The notes beneath the pieces were generated by a model that was not told where the DNA came from, did no database searches, and was given only the letters and a program-made list of their open reading frames with translations. Below are positions 1 to 7,746 of a DNA stretch of 43,803 nt, piece by piece; position 1 is the stretch's first letter; each line of letters begins with the position of its first letter. The position numbers and the translations under genes are program-made. Source of the stretch: Thermaceae bacterium (GTDB lineage Bacteria > Deinococcota > Deinococci > Deinococcales > Marinithermaceae); contig JALSRQ010000108.1 in assembly GCA_026984675.1 (NCBI GenBank), forward strand, positions 1 to 43,803. Reading direction: 5' to 3'.

Positions 1-586
1 CCCGCACCGCCGACCGGAAGACCCGCTCGGGGTCGCGGTCGGCGGGGATCACCGCAAACCGCTCGGGCTCGGCGGCGGCCAGGGTGAGGAAGCCCTGGCG
101 CACCCGGCGGTGAAAGGCGAGGTCCTCGGCCTCGAGGCGGTCCCGCCCCCCCCGCACCCGGGCCAGCCCCACCTCAGGGTCGAGGTCGAGGAGGAGGGTG
201 AGGTCGGGGGCGAGGCCCCCGGTCGCCCCCTCGGTCGCCGCCCGCATCCAGGCGAGCGGCAGCCCCCGGCCGTGGCCTTGGTAGGCGTAGGAGGAGTCGG
301 CGTAGCGGTCGCTGATCACCACCCGACCGGCCAGCAGGGCGGGCCGGATCACCCGCCGGGTGTGCTCGGCCCGGTCGGCGAGGTAGAGGAGGAACTCGGT
401 CTCGGCCTCCATCGGGGTCGAGAGCAGGAGCTCGCGGATCCGCCGGCCCAGGGGGGTGCCGCCGGGCTCGCGGGTGAGGACGACCTCGGCGCCCCGTTCC
501 CGGAACCACCCGGCCAGCCGCTCGCCGAGGGTGGTCTTGCCGGCGCCCTCGGGGCCCTCGAGGGTGAGGAAGAACCCCTTCTTCAT
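1..586 (-). CDS. tmk: Thymidylate kinase (3' end cut by window edge)
   Basis: Phosphorylates dTMP to dTDP with ATP in the cytoplasm. The N-terminus carries a P-loop (LEGPEGAGKTTL, about residues 8-19), then TREPGGTPLG and the DRYADSSYAYQG motif, which together identify the thymidylate kinase family. About 195 codons are visible, close to the usual family length of about 200, so only the last few residues are missing. The ATG at 586 overlaps the TGA of the upstream NIF3-like gene (ATGA), which implies translational coupling and fixes the start. It is the last visible gene of the minus-strand run from the protease through murE. Confidence 0.93.
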   Translation of the reverse strand, partial: MKKGFFLTLEGPEGAGKTTLGERLAGWFRERGAEVVLTREPGGTPLGRRIRELLLSTPMEAETEFLLYLADRAEHTRRVIRPALLAGRVVISDRYADSSYAYQGHGRGLPLAWMRAATEGATGGLAPDLTLLLDLDPEVGLARVRGGRDRLEAEDLAFHRRVRQGFLTLAAAEPERFAVIPADRDPERVFRSAVR

Positions 587-1320
587 AGCCCGGTGGGGTG
601 GTCGAGGAAGACCCAGGGCAGGCCGAACTCGGCCTCGATCCTCTCGGCCAGGGCCTTGACCCCGAAGACCTCGGTGTCGTAGTGGCCGGCGTAGAGCACG
701 TTGATCCCCCACTCGAAGGGATCGTGGAAGGCGGCGTGCTTGGGTTCGCCGGTGATCAGGAGGTCGAGCCCCGCCCGGGCCGCCTCGGCGATCAGCGAGG
801 CGCCCGAGCCGGTGACCACCGCCGCCCGCTGGATGAGGTCCGAGCCCCCCTGGTGCACCAGCGCCTGCATCCCGGTGATCCGGCCCATCCGGTCGGCGAG
901 GTCGTGGAGCCGTTGGGCCGGGCTGAAACGCCCCTGGAGGCCCACCCCGCCGAAGGGGGCGAGCTCGGTGAGCCCGAGCGCCCGGGCCAGGACCGCGTTG
1001 TTGCCGACCTCGGGGTGGGCGTCGAGGGGCAGGTGGGCGGCGTAGAGGTTGACGCCCCCCTCGAAGAGGGCCGCCAGGCGGCGGCGCAGGGGCCCCACCA
1101 CCGGCTCGGGCCGGCCCCAAAACAGACCGTGGTGGACGATCAGGAAGTCGACCCCCTGGGCGAGGGCGTCCTGGAAGGTCTTCAGGCTCGCGTCCACCGC
1201 CGCCCCCACCCGGGTGACCTCGGCCCGTCCCTCGACCTGCAGGCCGTTTTGGCTTACGTCGTCGAGGCCCCCGATGTCGAGGTAGGCGTCGAGCCAGCGC
1301 ACCAGTTCGTCGCGGTTCAT
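583..1320 (-). CDS. NIF3 / GTP cyclohydrolase I type 2-like dinuclear metal protein
   Basis: A 245-residue protein of the NIF3 (YbgI) family, which forms toroidal hexamers with a dinuclear metal site; the physiological substrate is not established. Visible hallmarks are the N-terminal SQNGLQVEG, the metal-binding VHHGLFWG segment (about residues 62-69), AAHLPLDAHP (about 95-104) and a C-terminal AGHYDTE. Its length equals that of the short bacterial form, with no middle insert domain. The start ATG overlaps the TGA of the PsiE-like gene upstream and its own TGA overlaps tmk, so it is embedded in a tightly coupled operon. Confidence 0.88.
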   Translation of the reverse strand: MNRDELVRWLDAYLDIGGLDDVSQNGLQVEGRAEVTRVGAAVDASLKTFQDALAQGVDFLIVHHGLFWGRPEPVVGPLRRRLAALFEGGVNLYAAHLPLDAHPEVGNNAVLARALGLTELAPFGGVGLQGRFSPAQRLHDLADRMGRITGMQALVHQGGSDLIQRAAVVTGSGASLIAEAARAGLDLLITGEPKHAAFHDPFEWGINVLYAGHYDTEVFGVKALAERIEAEFGLPWVFLDHPTGL

Positions 1321-1772
1321 GTCGCCTCCTTCTTGCGGTAGCGGATCAGGAACACCGCCACCGCCAGCGCCAGCGTGATCGCCCCCATGTAGCCGAGCTC
1401 GGTCATCGCCCGGGAAAACAGCTCCGGGCCCTCCTCGGCGTGGGTGCTGAGGAGGGCGGCGATGACCAGGATGCGCCGCACCGCCGCGATGATCCCCACC
1501 ACCAGCACCGGCTCGATCTGGATGTAGCCGGTCTCCAGGAAGTTCAGGGTGGTGTAGACCACCTGGGCCAGCATGAGGGTGAGCAGCGAGCCGTTCAAGA
1601 GCTCGATCGTCCCCTGGGTGAAGTCGCCGGCGCGGTAGGTGGCGAAGACCTCGGTCACCGTGAAGCCCAGGTAGACCACCGCCCCGAGCATGAGGAGCAC
1701 CGCCACCAGCCAGTAGATCGCCCGCTCGCCGTGTTCCAGCGGGGGGATGAGGTTGGGGCGGAAGCGGCGCAC
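1317..1772 (-). CDS. PsiE-like membrane protein, copy 1
   Basis: A 151-residue integral membrane protein with four predicted hydrophobic segments (about residues 18-42, 60-80, 87-108 and 125-145). The core phrases EPVLVVGIIAAVRRILV and GTIELLNGSLLTLMLAQVVYT match the phosphate-starvation-inducible E (PsiE) family; its biochemical role is unknown. It is a paralogue of the gene immediately upstream (1782-2222). The GTG start at 1772 lies 6 nt after a TAAACT -10 box that overlaps the TAA stop of the upstream paralogue, suggesting its own leaderless transcript besides read-through. Confidence 0.75.
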   Translation of the reverse strand: MRRFRPNLIPPLEHGERAIYWLVAVLLMLGAVVYLGFTVTEVFATYRAGDFTQGTIELLNGSLLTLMLAQVVYTTLNFLETGYIQIEPVLVVGIIAAVRRILVIAALLSTHAEEGPELFSRAMTELGYMGAITLALAVAVFLIRYRKKEAT

Positions 1773-1778
1773 GGCCTT

Positions 1779-1784
1779 AGTTTA
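1779..1784 (-). promoter_or_regulatory. Putative -10 box (TAAACT) of PsiE-like copy 1
   Basis: TAAACT on the minus strand is separated from the GTG at 1772 by 6 nt, so the transcript would start at or next to the start codon (leaderless). No convincing -35 was identified. Confidence 0.5.
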
Positions 1785-2222
1785 CGCGGCCCGGGAGCGT
1801 CGGATCAGGTAGATCGCCCAGGCAAACAGCAGCACCGCCACCGCCAGCGAGGCCAGCTCGGCCAGGAGGGCCAGGAAGCGGGGGCTTTTGAGGCTGACCT
1901 CGGCCACCCCCTCGGCGGTGAGGACCAGCAGGCGGCGCACGCTGGCGATGATCCCGATGACCAGGAAGGGCTCGGCCTCGATCGTCCCCTCGCGGGCGAA
2001 CCGGACCACGGTGTAGATCACCTCGGCCAGCATCAGGGCCAGCAGAACCCGGTCGAGCAGGTGGATGACCCCCGCCGGGTAGTCCCCGGCGAAGAAGGCG
2101 GCCACCCCCTCGATCGCCGCGAAGACCAGGATCAGCCCGGCGGCCAGCGCGAGCAGGAGCCCGGCGGAGAGGTAGATCGCCGCCTCCAGCCGGTCGAGGA
2201 CGCGGTAGAGGGACTCGCGCAC
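1782..2222 (-). CDS. PsiE-like membrane protein, copy 2
   Basis: A 146-residue membrane protein with about four hydrophobic segments, paralogous to copy 1: both keep the order acidic/amphipathic N-terminus, LLxxxLLALMLAEVIYT, and EPFLVIGIIASVRRLLVL. This conserved segment assigns it to the PsiE family, whose function is not known. The GTG start follows a TAGACT box by 6 nt, and that box overlaps the murE stop codon. The gene lies 4 nt after murE. Tandem copies with divergent sequence suggest an old duplication, possibly forming a heteromeric membrane complex (inference). Confidence 0.72.
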   Translation of the reverse strand: MRESLYRVLDRLEAAIYLSAGLLLALAAGLILVFAAIEGVAAFFAGDYPAGVIHLLDRVLLALMLAEVIYTVVRFAREGTIEAEPFLVIGIIASVRRLLVLTAEGVAEVSLKSPRFLALLAELASLAVAVLLFAWAIYLIRRSRAA

Positions 2223-2226
2223 GCCC

Positions 2227-3642
2227 CTAGTCTACGCCGAAGGCGGCCCGCACCCGGGCGGCCTCGTCCCAGGGGAGGACCTCGTTCGCCCGCTCCAGGG
2301 TGCGCTCGTGCCCCTTGCCGGCGAAGAGCACGGTGTCGCCGGGGCGGGCGAGGCGGGCGGCCAGGGCGATCGCCGCCTCCCGGTCGGGCTCGAGGCGCAC
2401 CTCGGCCCTTCCCCCCCGGGCCCCGGCCGCGAGCTCGGCGAGGATCGCCTCGGTGGGCTCGCTCCGGCTGTCCTCCTCGGTGAAGATCGCGAGGTCGGCG
2501 AGCCGGCCGGCGACCGCACCGAGCGGCCGCCGCTTGCCCGGGTCCCGCTCGCCGGCCGCCCCCACCACCACCAGCAGCCTGCCCTCGGTGGTGGGGCGAA
2601 GGGCGTTGAGGGCGTTTTCGAGCGCCTTTGGGGTGTGGGCGAAGTCGACCACCAGCCGGATCGGCGCCGGGCTCAGGACCTGCATGCGTCCGGGCACCCC
2701 GGGGAAGGCCTCGAGGCCCCGGACGGCGGCCTCCAGCCCAAGCCCCATCGCCTTCGCCGCGGCCAGGGCGGCCAGGGCGTTTTCCACGTTGTAGGCCCCG
2801 ATCATCGGCAGCCGGACGGGGATCCGCGCCGACCCGGCGACCAGGGTGAAGGCGAGGCCCCCGGCCTCCTCGCGCAGATCCCGGGAAAAGAGCGCCCCGC
2901 CCTCGCCGTAGGCCAGATGGGGGCGGTCCATGAGGCGGCGGGCGTAGGGGCACCCGGCGTTCAGCACGCTAAAGCCCGCCCGCCGCACCAGGCTGGCCTT
3001 GGCCTCGAAGTAGCCCTCCATGTCGCCGTGGAAGTCGAGGTGCTCGGGGGCCAGGTGGGTCCAGACCGCGAGGTCGTAGGCCAGGTCGGCGACCCGGTGC
3101 TGGGCGAGGGCGTGGGAGCTCGTCTCCACCACCGCGTACTCAAGCCCCGCGGCGACCATCTCGGCGAGCACCGCCTGGAGCTCGGGGGCCTCGGGGGTGG
3201 TGAAGTGGCCCTCCGGGAACCGCCAGGCGTCCTCCAGGGCGTACCCCACCGAGCTCACCAGGCCGGCCCGCTTCCCCGAGGCCCGCAGCAGGCGATGGAT
3301 CAGGTGGGCGGTGGTGGTCTTTCCGTCGGTGCCGGTGACCCCCACCACGAAGAGGCGCCGGGAGGGTTCGCCGAAGAACGCCGCCGCCAGGCGCGAGAGG
3401 GCCCGGCGGGCGTCCCCGACCCGGGCGTAGGGGACCGGGAGGTCGAGGTCCGCCTCCCCCACCGCCGCCACTGCCCCCTTCTCGAGGGCCTCCCCGACGA
3501 AGGCGTGGCCGTCGTGCGTTCGGCCCCGCAAGGCGACGTAGACGAACCCCGGCCGCACCTTCCGGGAGTCGTGGGTCACCCCCGCCACCGGGAGGGGCGG
3601 GGCCGCCTGCCCGAGCTCGGCGAAGAGGGCGCGGAGGTCCAT
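2227..3642 (-). CDS. murE: UDP-N-acetylmuramyl-tripeptide synthetase MurE
   Basis: Adds the third amino acid to UDP-MurNAc-L-Ala-D-Glu during cytoplasmic peptidoglycan precursor synthesis. The 471-residue protein has the Mur ligase N-terminal domain (GVTHDSRKVRPG), the central ATPase domain (VTGTDGKTTTAHL, about residues 103-115; HFTTPEAPEL; VETSSHALAQHR) and a C-terminal domain (VVDFAHTPKALENAL, AGKGHE). The DNPR motif that reads meso-diaminopimelate in many MurE enzymes is replaced by EEDSRSEP. Thermus peptidoglycan contains L-ornithine at this position, so L-Orn is the likely substrate (inference). The ATG starts 1 nt after the protease stop. Confidence 0.93.
   Translation of the reverse strand: MDLRALFAELGQAAPPLPVAGVTHDSRKVRPGFVYVALRGRTHDGHAFVGEALEKGAVAAVGEADLDLPVPYARVGDARRALSRLAAAFFGEPSRRLFVVGVTGTDGKTTTAHLIHRLLRASGKRAGLVSSVGYALEDAWRFPEGHFTTPEAPELQAVLAEMVAAGLEYAVVETSSHALAQHRVADLAYDLAVWTHLAPEHLDFHGDMEGYFEAKASLVRRAGFSVLNAGCPYARRLMDRPHLAYGEGGALFSRDLREEAGGLAFTLVAGSARIPVRLPMIGAYNVENALAALAAAKAMGLGLEAAVRGLEAFPGVPGRMQVLSPAPIRLVVDFAHTPKALENALNALRPTTEGRLLVVVGAAGERDPGKRRPLGAVAGRLADLAIFTEEDSRSEPTEAILAELAAGARGGRAEVRLEPDREAAIALAARLARPGDTVLFAGKGHERTLERANEVLPWDEAARVRAAFGVD
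2229..2234 (-). promoter_or_regulatory. Putative -10 box (TAGACT) of PsiE-like copy 2
   Basis: TAGACT lies 6 nt before the GTG at 2222 and includes the TAG stop of murE. It could give a leaderless transcript independent of murE. Confidence 0.45.
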
Positions 3643-3643
3643 G

Positions 3644-4675
3644 CTAGCGGCGCACGGTGAGGGCCACCTCGACCTCGACCCGCCGGCCGTTCCGCCACAG
3701 GGTCAGGGTCACCCGGTCGCCGGGGCGGTGCCGGGCGATCGCCTGGATGACCTCGAAGCGGTTCTTGACCGGCTTGCCGTTGACCGCCAGGATCACGTCG
3801 CCGAGGCTGACCAGCTTGCCGAGCTGGTCGCGTTCGGCCCCCCGCAGGCCGGCCTGGGCGGCGGGGGAGCCGGGCTCCACCCGGTCGATCATCGCCCCCC
3901 GCTCGCCGTAGAGGCCGAGGGCCTTGAGCAGCAGGGGGTCGAGGTCGGTGAGGTCGATCAGGGTGACCCCCAGCCAGCCCCGCTGGGGCAGGCCGTACTT
4001 CTCGAGGTCCTGGATGCTCTGGCGGGCGAGCCGGGCGGGGATCGCCATCCCGATGCCGGAGAGCCCGCTTGGCCCCCCCAGCACCGCGTCGACCACCCCG
4101 ATCACCTTGCCCTGGCCGTCGAGCAGGGGGCCGCCCGAGCTCCCCGGGGCCACGTGGGCGTCGGTGTAGACCACCTCGAAGATCTCGATCCCCACCTCGC
4201 TGCCGAGCTGGGCGGCGTCCTCAAAGGGGCCCACCCCCGAGACCACCCCCAGCGAGACCAGGTTGAGCCGCCCGTAGGGGCTGGAGATCAGGATCGCGGT
4301 CTGCCCCGGGCGCGGCGGGTCCTGGGCGAAGGCGAGGGTGGCCGGGGCGCTGGCCTCGGTCTCCAGGATGGCGAGGTCGAGGCCCTTGTCCACCGCGAAG
4401 ACCTTGGCGGGGTACTGCTCGCCGTTTTCCAGGCTCACGGTGATCTTCTCCAGTCCGTCGATCACGTGGAAGTTGGTGAGGACCCGGTGGGGGGCGTAGA
4501 AGAACCCCGACCCCCACACGGGCTCGGCGTTCTCGCTGTAGCTGGCCTGGCCCTGGACCCGCACCACCGCCGGGGTGGCGGCGGCCACCACCCGCACCCG
4601 GGCGATCTCGGCGGGGTCGGTGAGCAGCGCGTAAGCGGGAAGGGCTAGGAGAGCGGCCAGGAGCAAGCGCTTCAT
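3644..4675 (-). CDS. HtrA/DegP-type secreted serine protease with PDZ domain
   Basis: A 343-residue trypsin-like protease with a PDZ domain, probably acting on misfolded proteins in the periplasm. The N-terminus (MKRLLLAALLALPAYA) is a signal peptide. The catalytic triad is visible: His70 in TNFHVIDG, Asp100 in KGLDLAIL and Ser180 in APGSSGGPLL. The PDZ domain occupies roughly residues 245-335 (GWLGVTLI, GSPAAQAGLRGAE, LGDVILAVNGKPV). The frame is open upstream to 4819 and beyond, but that sequence belongs to a decayed methyltransferase. The ATG at 4675 is chosen for the signal peptide and the TATACT box 8 nt before it. Confidence 0.9.
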   Translation of the reverse strand: MKRLLLAALLALPAYALLTDPAEIARVRVVAAATPAVVRVQGQASYSENAEPVWGSGFFYAPHRVLTNFHVIDGLEKITVSLENGEQYPAKVFAVDKGLDLAILETEASAPATLAFAQDPPRPGQTAILISSPYGRLNLVSLGVVSGVGPFEDAAQLGSEVGIEIFEVVYTDAHVAPGSSGGPLLDGQGKVIGVVDAVLGGPSGLSGIGMAIPARLARQSIQDLEKYGLPQRGWLGVTLIDLTDLDPLLLKALGLYGERGAMIDRVEPGSPAAQAGLRGAERDQLGKLVSLGDVILAVNGKPVKNRFEVIQAIARHRPGDRVTLTLWRNGRRVEVEVALTVRR

Positions 4676-4683
4676 CTTTCCAA

Positions 4684-4689
4684 AGTATA
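4684..4689 (-). promoter_or_regulatory. Putative -10 box (TATACT) of the HtrA-like gene
   Basis: TATACT ends 8 nt before the ATG at 4675, a leaderless-type arrangement. A 6-bp inverted repeat (CTCGCC / GGCGAG, 4699-4717) sits just upstream, between the -10 and the expected -35, and could be an operator. Confidence 0.5.
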
Positions 4690-5230
4690 CGGTCTGCCCT
4701 CGCCGCAGCGGGGCGAGTGCCCAGGCGCCGGAAAAGGGGGTCACCGGCCGGTGGACGGCGGGAAGGCCGCAAGCGGCGAGCAAAGGGGCGTCCTCGTCGG
4801 GGTCGAAGGCGGCGCCCAATGCGGCGCGGGCGGCCTCGCGCTCGACGCGGCCCGGGAACGCGAGGTCGGCGATCGCGATCCGGCCCTCGGAAGAGAGGCG
4901 TCCCCTGGCCAGACGGGCCGGGAGCCGGGCGCGGGGCTCGGGGAGAACGCACGCTGCCAGGATGCGACGGCAGCGACCCGCCGGCGCCTTCGGCCCGGGC
5001 CCGGCGAGGTCGGCGAGGGCCCGGGGGGCGCTGGGGGCCCGTTCGAGCGTCGCCGGGCGGAAGTCGAGGCCGAAGATCGCCGCGCCGGCGGGTCAGGTCG
5101 CCGGGGCCGGCCCCCCGCGCGAGCACGCGTTTTCCGGGCAGGGGGCCGGTGGCCTCCGGCACCGCCCGGTGGCCCGCAATGGTGGGCTCGGGCAATGCCA
5201 GGCCTCGAGGAGCCGCCGGCGGCCGGTCAC
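4690..5230 (-). pseudogene. Frameshifted class I SAM-dependent methyltransferase relic
   Basis: No intact frame covers this 540-bp gap, yet pieces of one protein can be read by switching frames along the minus strand. A GTG overlapping the argS stop opens VTGRRRLLEAWH. A second frame gives LPEPTIAGHRAVPEATGP and then RVLARGAGPGDLTRR, a damaged methyltransferase motif I. A third frame gives AAIFGLDFRPATLERAP, LARGRLSSEGRIAIADLAF and GLPAVHRPVTPFSGAWAL, which resemble motif II and the C-terminal strands. The third frame has a TGA (about 5093-5095) at the junction and runs without a stop into the protease gene. The overall shape recalls small YrrT-like methyltransferases. The original start probably overlapped argS (ATGTGA), so it was once coupled to it. 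Confidence 0.7.
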
Positions 5231-7062
5231 ATCACCTCCGGCGCCGGCACCCCGAGGAGCGCGAGGCCCTGCCGGAGGGTCTCCTTCACCACCCAGACCA
5301 GCCGGAGGCGGAGCTCCCTTAGGCCCTCGGGGGCGGCGAGGACCGGGGTCGCCGGCTGACCGTCCTCCTTGGCGTTGTAGTAGGCGTTCCAGGCGGCGGC
5401 GAGGTCGAGGAGGTGGGCGGCGAGGAGGTGAGGGGTGCGCTCGACGGCGCTCTTCTCCACCGCCTCGGGGAAGCCGAGGAGGACCTTGGCCAGCGCGACC
5501 TCGTAGCCGCCGGCCGTGCCGACCGCGCCTTCGGGCAGGGGGGCCTCGGGGTCGAGGCCCTTCTCCCGGGCCTTCCGAAGGATCGAGGCCGCCCGGGCGT
5601 GGGCGTACTGCAGGTAGGGGCCGGCGTCGCCCTCGAACGAAAGGGCCTGGTCCCAGCGGAAGTCGATCTGCCGCCGGGGCTCGGCCTTGACCATGGCGAA
5701 GCGGATGGCGCCGATCCCGACTTGTTCGGCGGCGAGCTCGGGGTCGGGGTGGTCGGGGTTCTTCTCGGCCACGATCGCCCGGGCCCGGGCCACCGCCTCC
5801 TGAACGAGCGCGTCGACGCTGACCACGTGGCCCTTGCGACCCGAGAGGGGGCGGCCCTCCAGCAGCACGGTCTCGTAGGCCAGGTGGTGGTGGCCGGCGG
5901 CGAGGTCGTCGCGGCCCAGGGCCCGCAGGGCGGCCTTGAGGACCTCCTGGGGGTAGCTCTGCCGCACGTCGATGACGTTGATCGTCTCGCTGGCGCCGCC
6001 GAACGGCATCGGCTCGCCCTGGGGGTGGCTGGTAAAGAGGGGGCGGCCCGAGGGCTGGGCGGTATAGGGGCGGAACTTGAGCCCGGAGAGAAGCCCCATC
6101 TTCCAAAACTGCAGGGCGATGTCCTTGGCGGTGTAGGTGGCGGTGCCGTCGGAGCGGACCAGGACCAGGTAGGGGTCCTCGAGGCCGGGGATGAACTTCG
6201 AGGTGTCGAAGACGAGGGCGCCCCGGTACTTGCCCTCTTCGGGCTCCAAGACGTAGGGCGTCGTTTTGAGGAGGGCCAGGGCCTTTTCGAGGAGGCCTTC
6301 CCGCACGATGTCGGATTCCCAGAGCAGCACGTCGTACTCGGCCCCGAGCCGCCACATGGTGGCGAGCTGGGCCGTTAGGATGCGCTCGACCTCGGCCCTC
6401 AGCTCGCCGGCCTCGAGGCGCCGCAGGACCTCGCGGATCTCGGGCTCGAGCACCTCCTTTTTTCCCTCTTCGCCAAGCTCCCGGTGCAGCCGGACGTAGA
6501 GCCGACCGGCGAAGTGGTCGTACTTCTCGCCCTCCCCGGGGGCCTCGCGGTAGCGGGCGATGGCAAAGAGGCTCTCGGCCGCCTGGCGGCCGGTGTCGTC
6601 GATGTAGTTCGCGACCTCGACGACCCGCCCGGCGTAGGCCAGGATCCGGGCCATGGCGTCCCCCAGCGCGACGTTCCTGAGATGGCCGATGTGGAGCTCC
6701 TTGTTGGGGTTGACCGAGGTGTGCTCCAGCAGCACCTTGCCCCCCGAGGGGGGGCGGGGCGCGGGGGGTTCGGTGGCCAGGCCGACCAGGTAGCCGGGTT
6801 CCAGCCGGAAGTTCAGGAAGCCCCCTACCGGCAGGGCCTCGGCCAGCCCGGGGAGCGGGGGCAGGGCCTCGGCCAGGGCCCGGGCGATCTCCGGCGGCGG
6901 CTTTTTGAGCCGGCGGGCGAGCTGAAAGGGGAGGGGGGTCCCGTAGTCGCCGGGCTTGCCCTTGGGGGCGGGCTCCACCGGGATCGTCGCCGGGGGCTCG
7001 ACCCCGAGCCTCTCGAGGGCGGTCTTCAGGGCTTCGCGGAGGGGGGCCTTGACGTCCTGCAT
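5227..7062 (-). CDS. argS: Arginyl-tRNA synthetase
   Basis: Class Ia synthetase that charges tRNA-Arg. The 611-residue protein has the N-terminal Add-1 domain and a HIGH motif within VNPNKELHIGHLRN (about residues 116-129), followed by the VEVANYIDDTGRQ segment. A KMSKS-like loop (SGRKGHVVSVD) and the anticodon-binding domain ending in RLRLVWVVKETLRQGLALL complete it. As in many ArgRS, the KMSKS sequence is degenerate. The ATG at 7062 is 12 nt after the lrgB stop, with a TAGGAT box (7072-7077) 9 nt before it, so it may also have its own short-leader transcript. Confidence 0.96.
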   Translation of the reverse strand: MQDVKAPLREALKTALERLGVEPPATIPVEPAPKGKPGDYGTPLPFQLARRLKKPPPEIARALAEALPPLPGLAEALPVGGFLNFRLEPGYLVGLATEPPAPRPPSGGKVLLEHTSVNPNKELHIGHLRNVALGDAMARILAYAGRVVEVANYIDDTGRQAAESLFAIARYREAPGEGEKYDHFAGRLYVRLHRELGEEGKKEVLEPEIREVLRRLEAGELRAEVERILTAQLATMWRLGAEYDVLLWESDIVREGLLEKALALLKTTPYVLEPEEGKYRGALVFDTSKFIPGLEDPYLVLVRSDGTATYTAKDIALQFWKMGLLSGLKFRPYTAQPSGRPLFTSHPQGEPMPFGGASETINVIDVRQSYPQEVLKAALRALGRDDLAAGHHHLAYETVLLEGRPLSGRKGHVVSVDALVQEAVARARAIVAEKNPDHPDPELAAEQVGIGAIRFAMVKAEPRRQIDFRWDQALSFEGDAGPYLQYAHARAASILRKAREKGLDPEAPLPEGAVGTAGGYEVALAKVLLGFPEAVEKSAVERTPHLLAAHLLDLAAAWNAYYNAKEDGQPATPVLAAPEGLRELRLRLVWVVKETLRQGLALLGVPAPEVM

Positions 7063-7074
7063 CGAGGCCCCATC

Positions 7075-7746
7075 CTACCCGAGCCCGATGGGGGGCAGCA
7101 GCAAGGGGGCGAGGAGGCCGGTGATCAGCCCCGAGACCGCCATCGCCAGCCCCCCGGCGGCCAGCGCCTCGGGGCCCTCCTCGGCGGCGCGGGCGGTGCC
7201 GATGCCGTGGCTGGCGGTGCCCAAGGCGGCCCCCAGGAAGAAGGGGCGGCGCACCCCCAACGCCCTCAGCACCGGGACCCCGAGGGCGGCCCCCAGGATC
7301 CCGGTGAGGATCACGAGGGGCACCGTGAGGGCGGGGTCGGCGCCGTGCAGGGGGGCGAGATCGACCGCGATCCCCGAGGTCACCGACTTGAAGGCGAGGG
7401 CCCGTTGGAGGGCCTCGGGGGCGCCGAGGGCCCGGGCGAGGAGGGGGGTGGCCACCAGGCTGGTCGCGCTCCCCAGCCCGACCCCGGCGAGGAACCGCCC
7501 GGCGTGGCGGGCCACCGTCCGGACCTCCCGGTGGAGGGCGTACCCCAGCGCCACCACCGCCGGTTTGAGCAGCCAGACCAGAACCCGGGTGCCCGCCTGG
7601 TAGTCGGCCAGGGCGTCGGTGCGCCCCACCGCCACCAGGAGGACGGCCACCGCCAGCGCCACCGGGTTGGTCCAGGGCCGGGGCCAGCGGCGGTAGACCG
7701 CCCGCGCGGTCAGGTAGGCGGCGAGGGTGAGGAGCGTCCAGCCCAC
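7075..7746 (-). CDS. lrgB: LrgB/CidB-family membrane protein
   Basis: A 223-residue polytopic membrane protein of the LrgB family, acting with LrgA. The family is linked to holin-like control of murein hydrolases in Staphylococcus and to transport of small carboxylates such as glycolate in plastids. Recognisable phrases are FKSVTSGIAVDLAP and FFLGAALGTASHGIGTARA, the conserved LrgB core. The GTG start at 7746 shares one base with the TAG of lrgA (TAGTG) and is preceded by GGGGAGGGG, which fixes the start although the frame is open much further upstream. Confidence 0.88.
   Translation of the reverse strand: MGWTLLTLAAYLTARAVYRRWPRPWTNPVALAVAVLLVAVGRTDALADYQAGTRVLVWLLKPAVVALGYALHREVRTVARHAGRFLAGVGLGSATSLVATPLLARALGAPEALQRALAFKSVTSGIAVDLAPLHGADPALTVPLVILTGILGAALGVPVLRALGVRRPFFLGAALGTASHGIGTARAAEEGPEALAAGGLAMAVSGLITGLLAPLLLPPIGLG

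Noticed and set aside
4676-4819. N-terminal extension of the HtrA-like protease from a TTG at 4819
   Set aside because: The extra residues resemble the C-terminus of a methyltransferase, and a signal peptide with a -10 box marks the real start at 4675.
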